Source: VKMB-3413 sp041027365
Lineage (GTDB): Bacteria > Pseudomonadota > Alphaproteobacteria > Rhizobiales > Rhizobiaceae
Direction of reading: 5' to 3'
DNA: 64,000 bases
NCBI RefSeq assembly: GCF_041027365.1
Contig: NZ_JBFTEH010000011.1
Coordinates: 113,575 to 177,574, forward strand
A program made the translations under genes and the position numbers. Below the pieces are notes generated by a model. It did no database searches, had not been told where the DNA came from, and saw only the letters and a list, made by a program, of their open reading frames with translations. Below, one piece after another: positions 30,157 to 37,203 of the stretch (positions are counted from its first letter, which is position 1; every line of letters starts with the position of its first letter).

Positions 30157-31395
30157 TCAACCTGTCGCCACCTGTCGCCGCGGGCGATTCCGTTCTCCCG
30201 ACGTTCCCTTCCGCCGGCCGGCGCGGCCCTGGCTGAAAGCGTCGCCGATAGCTTGGTGCGCGCTCGGGTGATGGTGCCCGTAGACATCCTCGAGAACCTC
30301 CCGCGTCATGCTCGCGTAGGCGGCGATGTCGTTGAGATCTTCTCCGGACCACATGAGCCAGGTGACGGCGGTGTGACGGAAGGTGTGGGCGACGAACTGG
30401 TGATCCTCGCCGAAGACGTCGTCCATCGCCCTCGCCAAGGCCTTCTTCGGGTTCGCGGGGCCGCCGCGATACTCGACCAGGTAAGTCGACGGCGCGTCCC
30501 TGAACCACCGCCCCGACTTCGCGTCGCGCTTCCAGACGCCCTGCCGCCAGCGTCGCATGTGCGCCAGGAGCCGGCGCGGGAGGCGGATCGACCCGGCCCG
30601 CTTGTTCGCGGCGACCTGCTCGTCTTCGCCGCGCCGGTAGTAGATCTCGCCGTCGAGGTCGAGCCAGGGCCGGCCGTCCTCCTGGACGAAGGCGGCTTCG
30701 TAGATCCTCGCGGACCTCGTTCCCGTGTAGACGGCGGTCAGGATGTAGCGGCAGAGATGCCGGAGCGGCCGGCGCCCGGTCTCGACTGTCTCGCCCTTCC
30801 TCGGGCCGCGGTGGATCGTCTGCGTCTCACGGGTCGTCCAGCAGTGCCACAACAGGGCCGCCACCTGCTCGCGGGTGAAATACGTCACCCTCGCGTCGTG
30901 CTTCTCCGGCAGCGTGATCTTCACCGCATCCCGGCAGAGGCCGTCCGCGATGTAGAGATTCACCGCCGCCCTAAGATCCTCAAGCTCGCGCCTCGCGGCC
31001 GACTTCGACCCTCGCTCGGTGACGTAGCGCTTGCACGTGATGCGGTTAATGTCGCCGAGATTCTTCTGGCCCCACCATTCCAAGAGGCGGTCCATCCGGC
31101 CCATGAATTCAGTCGGCCGCTTCACCTTCTCCAGGTGTTCCGACGCGTAATGCCGAAGAACGTCCGCGATCAGGGAGTTGTCAGCGCTCTTCGCGAGGAC
31201 CGGTTCGGCGTCGGCGTGGCGCTGCGCGAGGTAGACTTCAAGGAATTCCTCAGCGCCTGAAATGTCATCCGCGCCGCAACCTGTGCTAATTTTGCGCGAT
31301 CCGTCTCGGACGACCCAGACGGCTGCGCGTTCGTGTCCTTTGTCGTCGGTGCGGGCCGGCTGGAGCCAGAGGCGTGCGCCCTTCTTAGCTGACAA
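30157..31395 (-). CDS. Tyrosine recombinase (integrase) of a genomic island
   Basis: 412 residues. The catalytic residues are visible: Arg in TGTRSARIYEA, HTFRHT (His-x2-Arg-His) and the nucleophile Tyr in LEDVYGHHHP. The N-terminal half has an SAM-like core-binding domain. The best start is a TTG at 31395 (SAKKGARLWLQPAR) with GGAGAG upstream; an open frame extends further up to 31674, but it is antisense-like Arg/Gly-rich. It lies next to the tRNA-Pro scar and is transcribed toward it. It probably drives integration and excision of the segment to its right. Confidence 0.88.
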   Translation of the reverse strand: MSAKKGARLWLQPARTDDKGHERAAVWVVRDGSRKISTGCGADDISGAEEFLEVYLAQRHADAEPVLAKSADNSLIADVLRHYASEHLEKVKRPTEFMGRMDRLLEWWGQKNLGDINRITCKRYVTERGSKSAARRELEDLRAAVNLYIADGLCRDAVKITLPEKHDARVTYFTREQVAALLWHCWTTRETQTIHRGPRKGETVETGRRPLRHLCRYILTAVYTGTRSARIYEAAFVQEDGRPWLDLDGEIYYRRGEDEQVAANKRAGSIRLPRRLLAHMRRWRQGVWKRDAKSGRWFRDAPSTYLVEYRGGPANPKKALARAMDDVFGEDHQFVAHTFRHTAVTWLMWSGEDLNDIAAYASMTREVLEDVYGHHHPSAHQAIGDAFSQGRAGRRKGTSGERNRPRRQVATG

Positions 31396-31640
31396 CGTTC
31401 TCTCCACTCTCGAATGCCGCGCCGAGTGACGAAGATCGCACGGCCGATTTTCTCGGCCGGCAGGTCGCCCCTGTTGATGGCGCCTCGCAGAACCTTTTCG
31501 GACCAGGACAGGCCGATCTCGGGAAGGTACGGTGCGAGCGCGAGCTTGATCGGCTCGTCCGGGCCCGCCTCTTCGAGATCCTCGACGTCCTGAAAATTCG
31601 GGAGGGTCACCGTCCCGACGATGAATTGGAATCGCGACAT
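31170..31640 (-). CDS. Small HTH (excisionase-like) protein overlapping the integrase
   Basis: The reading gives up to 156 residues. Only the first ~90 look real: a helix-turn-helix of the DNA-binding excisionase type (LSWSEKVLRGAINRGDLPAE, then GRAIFVTRRGIREW). The last ~75 residues overlap the integrase in another frame and are low-complexity, so the true protein may end earlier by a frameshift, or the two may once have been one gene. The start chosen is the ATG at 31640. I am sure of the HTH part, less of the 3' end. Confidence 0.55.
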   Translation of the reverse strand: MSRFQFIVGTVTLPNFQDVEDLEEAGPDEPIKLALAPYLPEIGLSWSEKVLRGAINRGDLPAEKIGRAIFVTRRGIREWRERCQLRRAHASGSSRPAPTTKDTNAQPSGSSETDRAKLAQVAARMTFQALRNSLKSTSRSATPTPNRSSRRALTTP

Positions 31641-32169
31641 CAATGGATTGTCCGGATCCCCGCGCAACCTGCAATCTCCCAGCGTCGTCTGTCGGAGGTT
31701 TGGTTAATGGATCCGGTTATTGACCCCGAGATCGCGTGTTTCGACCCGGCCAGGGTCGAAAGAGGGATACTACCGATTTCCCCGATGATCGATTGTTCTA
31801 TCAGCCGAACAGCGTGTTGATCCCAACCATCCCGTGACAGCAGGGTGTGACGGAGAAGTTAGCGCGCCGGGTGAAGCCCGACAAGTTGGCTACGGGTCCT
31901 TACGCAAGCCTACCTGTGGCGCCACACCATCAGCTAACTATCCTGTCCTTGGCGCTGCGCCAGCACGGGCGCTCAGTTGTCGGCGATGAGCGCCATGAGA
32001 ACCGTGCAGGGTCGGATACCACTAAACAGAACGCTTCCGCCAGCAAGCTTTTGGAGGAAGGTGGACGCTTCCGAAGATTTTTGAACACCCCCTCTAGGGG
32101 GCTGGCCGTGACTATGTCGATGATGCGAGGATAGATGCCTGTCGGCTCAACCGAGACGGGGCTGGCTCG
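31641..32169. other. Non-coding stretch with one hairpin
   Basis: No supportable gene in 529 bases. It holds the perfect hairpin at 31739-31761, just upstream of the HTH/integrase genes, and a short CCCCTCTAGGGG patch near 32086. Base composition is lower in GC than the flanking chromosome. Confidence 0.5.
31739..31761. promoter_or_regulatory. Perfect 9-bp inverted repeat
   Basis: TTTCGACCC-GGCCA-GGGTCGAAA, lying ~100 bases before the HTH start. There is no T-run after it on either strand, so it may be an operator or a recombinase-binding arm rather than a terminator. Confidence 0.55.
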
Positions 32170-32370
32170 ATGGATGAAGGACAAAGCGTTCCACCTCTGC
32201 CGGATGGTGATCACGAGCCGAATGTTCCCGTTCCGCTCAGCTTGGCATTGCGCATTCTTGGGATGCTGAACACAGCGATCGAAGACGCTGGCATGTCTGC
32301 CGAGGCGCGCGCGTTAATTACGAAGGCGCGCGATAATCTCGCCGACAGGGTCGAAAGCTTTCGCGCCTAA
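32170..32370 (+). CDS. Small hypothetical protein
   Basis: 66 residues, acidic-basic mix, one amphipathic helix (SLALRILGMLNTAIEDAG), no signal peptide or cysteine. I do not recognise it. Codon use is plausible, and the frame is closed by a stop right after a short helix-rich region (ALITKARDNLADRVESFRA). It lies inside the integrase-bearing segment with no clear partner. Confidence 0.4.
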   Translation: MDEGQSVPPLPDGDHEPNVPVPLSLALRILGMLNTAIEDAGMSAEARALITKARDNLADRVESFRA

Positions 32371-32510
32371 CTTCGCGCTTACGGGGTCTCGCCCGCAGAG
32401 GCATGTCGATGAGCTCGGTTCCAGATGGCGTGCATTGAGCTCAATCAATGTAGCACATGCACCGGGTGGTAGACCGATGCTGCCGATCTGACTGAGGGTT
32501 GGCTGGGAAG

Positions 32511-32548
32511 GCGCCTGCAGTGGGATCGCCCCATCTTGCTGCAGGCGC
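32511..32548. repeat. Nested hairpin, 10-bp outer stem
   Basis: Outer arms GCGCCTGCAG / CTGCAGGCGC pair perfectly over 10 bases. Inside, TGGG-N5-CCCA can form a second short stem. No T-run follows, so it is not a classical terminator. Confidence 0.6.
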
Positions 32549-32709
32549 TTCATGCTCAGCTAAGATCTCACGCATTGTGCAGGCTGAGACGTACCAATCT
32601 ATAACCTGTAAGCACGTGTCACCATTCCCCCTTCGATGAGTGGGGCGGCCTCTTGGTGTAGCAATCACAAGGACTTGGGGGAGGTCGAGCGTACTGAAAT
32701 CGGCGGATG

Positions 32710-32743
32710 CCGGTAGAAAGAATTATTGGTTTCTTTCTACCGG
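32710..32743. promoter_or_regulatory. 13-bp perfect inverted repeat in the leader of the next gene
   Basis: CCGGTAGAAAGAA-N8-TTCTTTCTACCGG, ending 35 bases before the ATG at 32779. It could be an operator, or an RNA hairpin close to the ribosome site. Confidence 0.6.
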
Positions 32744-32778
32744 AAGTGACATTCTGTCGCACGATTAGGAGCTTGCGC

Positions 32779-33348
32779 ATGAGCCGGACGGGCGGTTCGA
32801 AGTCGCGCGAATTGGACGACGAAGAGACCGTCGACGCCCTTGTCTTCACGGCGACTGAAATCCTCATGCTCGCCGGTTTGGTCGCGGCAGCGCTCGACGA
32901 TGAAAACCTCCAGCCCCGGACACGGACTGAGCTGGAGAGAGCGCGATTGCTGCTCGAAAATCTCTCGTGCGCAGCCCCTCAGCGGGCCGAGGAGGGACAT
33001 GTCGTGGACGACAGTCATCCCTTCATAATCCAGCAGAACATCGAGCTATTCGTGCGGCGACTTGAAATCGAAGACGCGCCGAACCGGCGCTCCCAACTCC
33101 GGCGGATGCTGGTTGAGGAAGAGAACAGGTTCGGCCAGCTGACGGAGCAGCTGCAAATGTTGGAGGACAATAGGCAAAAGGCGGCACGCCGCCTCGAAGC
33201 TCAGAGGGAGCTGATCAAGCGGCTGGCGGGAGATGGCAAGGACACGTCTCTGGCGAGGAGGACGCTCGAGAACTTCGAGGACATTGCGCGTCTCTTCGAC
33301 GCCCATCGTGAAACGATTGTTGCAGCGATGGAAAGGACTGCCCCTTAA
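32779..33348 (+). CDS. Hypothetical helical protein of the mobile segment
   Basis: 189 residues without signal or membrane helix. Two parts: residues ~1-70 (TEILMLAGLVAAALDDE, acidic) and ~75-189, a long alpha-helical region rich in Arg/Glu (RRLEIEDAPNRRSQLRRMLVEEENR onward) that may form a coiled coil. Proteins of the second type occur as separate short hypotheticals in rhizobia, so this may be a fusion of two small genes. The start at 32779 has TAGGAG upstream; an earlier ATG at 32707 falls inside the hairpin and is unlikely. Function unknown. Confidence 0.6.
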   Translation: MSRTGGSKSRELDDEETVDALVFTATEILMLAGLVAAALDDENLQPRTRTELERARLLLENLSCAAPQRAEEGHVVDDSHPFIIQQNIELFVRRLEIEDAPNRRSQLRRMLVEEENRFGQLTEQLQMLEDNRQKAARRLEAQRELIKRLAGDGKDTSLARRTLENFEDIARLFDAHRETIVAAMERTAP

Positions 33349-33520
33349 ATTGCCAGCAGCTCGCGTGAACAGGTGAATGACCGGCAATCACTGGAACAGC
33401 GATGCCCCTTGAGGAAGCGACCCTCGAGGTGATCACCTCATCGGCACAATCACAAAAATCACGAATTTTGTCCACTTCGTTTGCCCGTTCTGCCTCAAGG
33501 GGTTAGAATGGACATAAATC

Positions 33521-34090
33521 ATGGACACAACGAACGCCCCTCCCCGCTCCTTCGGCTATGCCCGCGTCAGCACCGTCGGGCAGACGCTTGAGGCTCAGCT
33601 CGAGGAGCTGCACGCCGCCGGATGCACCACCATCTTCCGCGAGAAGGTCTTGGGCGCCCAGAGCGACCGTAAGGAGCTGATGAAGCTCCTCGCCAAGCTG
33701 GAGCCCGGCGACGAGCTGGTGGTGACGCGCATCGACCGCCTCGCCCGCTCCACCTTCGACATGTTCGCGATCGTGAAGCGCATCGTCGATGCCGGGGCGC
33801 GGTTCCGTTCCCTCGCTCAGCCGTGGGCCAATACCAACGACAGCACCGGGCGGCTGATGCTCGCCGTGCTTGGCGGGTTGGCTGACGTCGAGCGCGACCT
33901 CATCAAGACCCGCACGGCCGAAGGCCGCGCCCGCGCCAAGGCGCGCGGGGTGAAGATGGGCCGTAAGCCGAAGCTCACCGCCGCGCAGCGGCGCGAAGCG
34001 CTCGAACGCAAGGCCAATGGCGAGGCGCACACCTCGATCGCCCGCTCCTACAACGTCAGCAACCAGACCATCCGGAGGCTTCAGCCATGA
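33521..34090 (+). CDS. Serine recombinase (resolvase/invertase family)
   Basis: 189 residues. The catalytic serine is in YARVSTVGQ (~residue 17). The RIDRLARS active-site arginines, the GRLMLAVLGGLADVERDLI helix and a C-terminal helix-turn-helix (HTSIARSYNVSNQTIRRLQ) are all present: a full-length small resolvase/DNA invertase. It overlaps the WGR-domain gene by four bases (ATGA). About 40 bases upstream are short repeats (TTTTGTCCA / TGGACATAAATCATGGACA) that may be part of its own res or promoter site. It marks the segment as mobile or plasmid-derived. Confidence 0.91.
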   Translation: MDTTNAPPRSFGYARVSTVGQTLEAQLEELHAAGCTTIFREKVLGAQSDRKELMKLLAKLEPGDELVVTRIDRLARSTFDMFAIVKRIVDAGARFRSLAQPWANTNDSTGRLMLAVLGGLADVERDLIKTRTAEGRARAKARGVKMGRKPKLTAAQRREALERKANGEAHTSIARSYNVSNQTIRRLQP

Positions 34091-34323
34091 TGCGGGTGCA
34101 GCTGCGGCGGGAAGATCCGGCGAAGAACATGCGCCGGTTTTACGTCATGGAGATCCAGCCAGACCTGTTCGGACAATACACCCTGTTTCGTGAGTGGGGG
34201 AGGATTGGCCGGGCGGGGACGGTGCAGGAAACCCCCTTCCCTACCGCCGAGGCGGCCGAAGCGGCGCTCGAGCGCCAGTGGCGGGCCAAGGTGCGGCGGG
34301 GCCATCTACAGCCACCTCTCTGA
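34087..34323 (+). CDS. Stand-alone WGR-domain protein
   Basis: 78 residues, made up almost wholly of one WGR domain: REDPAKNMRRFYVMEIQPDLFG, then REWGRIGRAG with the name-giving Trp-Gly-Arg, and a final helix (AEAALERQWRAKVRRG). WGR domains bind nucleic acids in PARPs and in bacterial MolR-like proteins. Here it is translationally coupled to the serine recombinase, so an accessory role in DNA binding is likely but unproven. Confidence 0.86.
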   Translation: MMRVQLRREDPAKNMRRFYVMEIQPDLFGQYTLFREWGRIGRAGTVQETPFPTAEAAEAALERQWRAKVRRGHLQPPL

Positions 34324-34329
34324 CAGTAG

Positions 34330-34437
34330 CTACGTCAGCAGATAGGCCACGGCGATAAGCCCCACGATCACAATGGCTCCGGCCATCATACCGACAATCA
34401 ACAAGTCGCCGAGAGGTGGCATTCTGGTTGGGGGCAT
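34330..34437 (-). CDS. Possible 35-residue single-helix membrane peptide
   Basis: ATG at 34437 to TAG at 34330. The peptide has a short basic-Pro N-terminus (MPPTRMPPLGD) and one hydrophobic helix of ~22 residues (LLIVGMMAGAIVIVGLIAVAYLL). The hydrophobic run is far above chance for this composition, but no good ribosome site is visible upstream. It lies in a 346-base gap that otherwise holds nothing. Confidence 0.35.
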   Translation of the reverse strand: MPPTRMPPLGDLLIVGMMAGAIVIVGLIAVAYLLT

Positions 34438-34669
34438 CACTTGATTGTATTCCGCTAGAAGTAACGTTTGAAACTAAGTCAAACCCCACCAGTTCAGCAG
34501 CTGAAGCAAATGCTGCAATGCAAAGCTGGATCATTTTTCATATGTGCGCCGAGTAAGAATAGGGCATTTTGGTGTCAAATCTTGTGAAGCGGCAACCACA
34601 TCGGCTTCTCGCTAGTTGTTGGGGTCCATCTTGGATACACGCCAAGAGATCCACTAGGGAGTGCACCTG

Positions 34670-35329
34670 ATGAAAATTCTGAAGACCACCGCCGTCGCTA
34701 CGCTGCTTTTGGCAGGGACCGCGGCTGGCGCCTACGCTCAGTCGTCCACCTCGACGATGGGCACTGGCGGGACGACGATCCAAAACGGCACATCTTCCAG
34801 CACGATCGGCACGGGCGGTTCGGCTTCGGGATCGGGGAGCGACTTGGGCTCCGGTTCGGCTTCGACGCTTGGCACGGGCGGTACGTCGGCTGGTGACGGC
34901 ATGTCATCGTCGTCGGTCGGCACCGGCGGCTCGGCCGCGGGGTCGGGTGACGGTTCCGGATCGGCGTCCACCCTTGGCACTGGCGGCACGTCGGCTGGTG
35001 ACGGCACCAGCTCCTCGTCGGTTGGCACCGGGGGTTCGGCGGCAGGTTCCGGCAGTGACTCCGGTTCCGGCTCCGCTTCGACTCTCGGCACCGGTGGCAC
35101 GTCGGCCGGTGATGGCTCGAGCTCTTCCTCGGTCGGCACGGGCGGCTCTGCCGCAGGATCGGGCTCCGGCTCCGGATCTGCCTCGACGCTTGGCACGGGC
35201 GGTACGTCGGCTGGCGCCGGCATGTCGTCGTCGTCAGTGGGCACAGGCGGCTCGGCCGCAGGCGCGGCTCAGGATGACACGTCCAACAAGAGCTGCCCTC
35301 CGGGTCAGGCCAAGAAGAACAAGTGCTGA
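34670..35329 (+). CDS. Secreted Gly/Ser/Thr-rich repeat protein with CPPGQAKK tail
   Basis: 219 residues. A Sec signal peptide (1-23, ending AYA) leads to five tandem units of 35-37 residues (28-64, 65-99, 100-136, 137-171, ~172-198), each containing two copies of an S-[TV]-[LMVI]-GTGG-[TS] core. It ends in SCPPGQAKKNKC, a short Cys-bracketed basic tail seen at the end of many small rhizobial secreted proteins. The composition suggests a flexible, extracellular or periplasmic protein. The ATG at 34670 has AGGGAG upstream. Two further small Ser/Gly-rich secreted genes follow directly. Function unknown. Confidence 0.75.
   Translation: MKILKTTAVATLLLAGTAAGAYAQSSTSTMGTGGTTIQNGTSSSTIGTGGSASGSGSDLGSGSASTLGTGGTSAGDGMSSSSVGTGGSAAGSGDGSGSASTLGTGGTSAGDGTSSSSVGTGGSAAGSGSDSGSGSASTLGTGGTSAGDGSSSSSVGTGGSAAGSGSGSGSASTLGTGGTSAGAGMSSSSVGTGGSAAGAAQDDTSNKSCPPGQAKKNKC
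34751..35263 (+). repeat. Five tandem coding repeats (~105-111 bp each)
   Basis: Units begin at codons 28, 65, 100, 137 and 172 of the gene that starts at 34670. The third and later units are very alike at DNA level, a sign of recent slippage or recombination; the first is the most diverged. Confidence 0.8.
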
Positions 35330-35392
35330 TCCAGCATAATCCGGGTCGACCCAAACGGGTCGGCCCGTCCCTCATGACCAGGGAGCTTTCTC

Positions 35393-35821
35393 ATGGGTCA
35401 GATGACACGGTGGGCTAGTGCCTGCGTTATCGCCGGCGGCGCTTTTGCTTTTGCCGGGCAGGCTTTGGCTGACGAATCGAACGGCGTCGAAATGCAGGAT
35501 GGATGCCGCGTGATCCACCAAGGCGACCGTGATGACAAAGGTGGGAGTGCAATGTCAGGCTCCACATTCGGCAGCAGTGTTACCGCGGGAAACGGATCCG
35601 TCTCAGGATCGACCACGATGCCTGGGCAACCCAAAACGTCTGTCACCGCGGGTGGCGGGCAGGTGACGACATCCGGCAGCGGCAACGGTTCAAGCGTGAC
35701 CGTGACAAACCAGGGCAACGGTAACGGCTCGTCTGCCTCGACCTCTTCATCATCAACAAGCGGCAACGGTGTCGCCGCGGCGACCTCGTCAAACGGCGAC
35801 TGCGTGATCGTTACTCACTAA
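35393..35821 (+). CDS. Secreted Ser/Gly/Thr-rich protein with two terminal cysteines
   Basis: 142 residues. A signal peptide (1-26, ending ALA) is followed by an acidic start with Cys38 (QDGCRVIHQGD), a long Ser/Gly/Thr/Val stretch of short beta-like repeats (SGSTFGSSVTAGNGSVSGS), and an end CVIVTH. The paired cysteines at the two ends of the mature protein could form one disulfide. It lies 63 bases after the repeat protein and two bases before the next gene, so the three form one operon. Function unknown. Confidence 0.7.
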   Translation: MGQMTRWASACVIAGGAFAFAGQALADESNGVEMQDGCRVIHQGDRDDKGGSAMSGSTFGSSVTAGNGSVSGSTTMPGQPKTSVTAGGGQVTTSGSGNGSSVTVTNQGNGNGSSASTSSSSTSGNGVAAATSSNGDCVIVTH

Positions 35822-35831
35822 GGTGAAATCC

Positions 35832-36260
35832 ATGAAATCCGTCTCTGTCCTCGTGCTCCTCTCGGCCTTTCTCCTGCCGATGTCAGCTTATGCCGACGAT
35901 GCGGCAACGGTAGGTTCGGGAGGATCGGCTTCAGCGGGGGATACGTCTGCCTCCACCCTGGGAACCGCAGGCGCCACGACCGACGACAACGGCGACTATG
36001 CAGCCTCAATCGGATCTGGGGGCAGTGCTGCGTCCGGGGGCGGTAAGACCAAGAGCCAGACTAAGGTCAACGCCAACCCATACAAGCTGAACGCCCGCTC
36101 GCGGGCCATGGCCCATGACAAGGGCACGTTTTCAAAGTCGAAGACCAAGACGAAGGTGAAGGGCGGCGATCTTTCGAGCCGCACCAAGACCATGTCTCAT
36201 GTTCCTGGCCAGAAGCCGGTGATGAATCGCACCCAGTCGGACGCCAGCCTCAATCAGTGA
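35832..36260 (+). CDS. Secreted basic protein with GSGGS motifs
   Basis: 142 residues. A signal peptide (1-20, ending AYA) is followed by three S-x-G-[ST]-GG-S/A type motifs (VGSGGSASAGD, STLGTAGATT, IGSGGSAASGG), the same core as the five-unit protein two genes upstream. The C-terminal half is strongly basic (SKTKTKVKGGDL, RTKTMSHVPGQKP). I prefer the ATG at 35832 with AGGTGA eight bases upstream; a GTG at 35823 adds three residues. It is probably secreted together with its two upstream neighbours. Function unknown. Confidence 0.68.
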   Translation: MKSVSVLVLLSAFLLPMSAYADDAATVGSGGSASAGDTSASTLGTAGATTDDNGDYAASIGSGGSAASGGGKTKSQTKVNANPYKLNARSRAMAHDKGTFSKSKTKTKVKGGDLSSRTKTMSHVPGQKPVMNRTQSDASLNQ

Positions 36261-37069
36261 GCGGGTTGAGAAACATACGTCCGACATGCTTCAGCCATAC
36301 GAGCCGCGGCAAGTCTACCGCTGCGGCCGTTTAGAAACGCCTGGGAGAAACTTAAATCTATTGGCTTTTCATGTGACGTATCAGAAGTGATAACGAATGA
36401 AACGGTTCCACCTTCGGACAAAGGATCGATTATCGGCAAAATGTCGGCGCCGGCATCGATGATCGTCGCCATCTTTCCCCCCATTTCCTGTCTAGAAAAT
36501 GACAGGGGCGCAGTGAGACTATGATGGGGATCTGCCGAGGAAAATGTTTCGGCCTGCCCTTTTGCCGGATTCACTTTTTTATCATCGAGTAGTAAGACTA
36601 TTTCAGCACCGCCATCATTTCGGCAGACAATTTGGCCCATTTCAACTGGAACGCGAGGAGTGTTTCGCGTGTCGTTTCGGTGGGTCCGGTCAGGAAAAAA
36701 GCTGAGAGATGCTTCGCTGGCGTCAGTGCTAAAGAACAGTTTCTCAGCAAAGGGGTCCTGGACGTGTCGGGCCATCTGGCATCCGACATTTCGAATTTTT
36801 CTCTCAAGATAGGGATTTTCCCGGTCGCAGATCTCGGCATAATCTTCTTTCGTATTGACGTCGTCTGGAGCAGGGCACCCGCGTCGCGCAATTGTCACGG
36901 CTCCGAAATTGCAGTCGGTGGCCAGCTCAGACGAGCGGGCTATCGGGGATGTTTCGATATCATTCGCCAAAGCTGGCGCTTGGCTGTGGAGAAGCGCGAT
37001 AAGGTACACGCCAATCAGGCGCCTATATTTAGCGTTCAAGGGGATCGGACTCTTGCGCTGATTTCTCAT
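36254..37069 (-). CDS. Exported protein of unknown function
   Basis: 271 residues with a signal peptide (1-36; hydrophobic YRRLIGVYLIALLHSQAPALA). The mature part has five cysteines and two beta-rich halves (VCRNDGGAEIVLLLDD; GGTVSFVITSDTS). GC content and codon use are clearly lower than in the core regions, which suggests recent acquisition. I do not recognise a family. Its 3' end overlaps that of the convergent secreted gene by seven bases. Confidence 0.6.
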   Translation of the reverse strand: MRNQRKSPIPLNAKYRRLIGVYLIALLHSQAPALANDIETSPIARSSELATDCNFGAVTIARRGCPAPDDVNTKEDYAEICDRENPYLERKIRNVGCQMARHVQDPFAEKLFFSTDASEASLSFFPDRTHRNDTRNTPRVPVEMGQIVCRNDGGAEIVLLLDDKKVNPAKGQAETFSSADPHHSLTAPLSFSRQEMGGKMATIIDAGADILPIIDPLSEGGTVSFVITSDTSHEKPIDLSFSQAFLNGRSGRLAAARMAEACRTYVSQPAH

Positions 37070-37203
37070 GACATCCCTTTAGGACGAATACAAATAAAAT
37101 TCCGGCGACTTCTACATAATTTTCAGAATTATAATGTGATTTGAAGGACAGTTTATGAATATACTTGTTAAAATTTGTTCACATCCGTCAATGACGTGTG
37201 ATT

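Larger units (their letters stand above)
32371..32778. other. Non-coding stretch with two strong inverted repeats
   Basis: 408 bases with no convincing gene. It contains the nested hairpin at 32511-32548 and the 13-bp inverted repeat at 32710-32743. It may encode a structured RNA or serve as a recombination or regulatory site. Confidence 0.5.

Noticed and set aside
36254..37069. Invasion-associated IalB-like protein
   Set aside because: Signal peptide and some beta strands fit, but no diagnostic motif is visible, so it is left unnamed.
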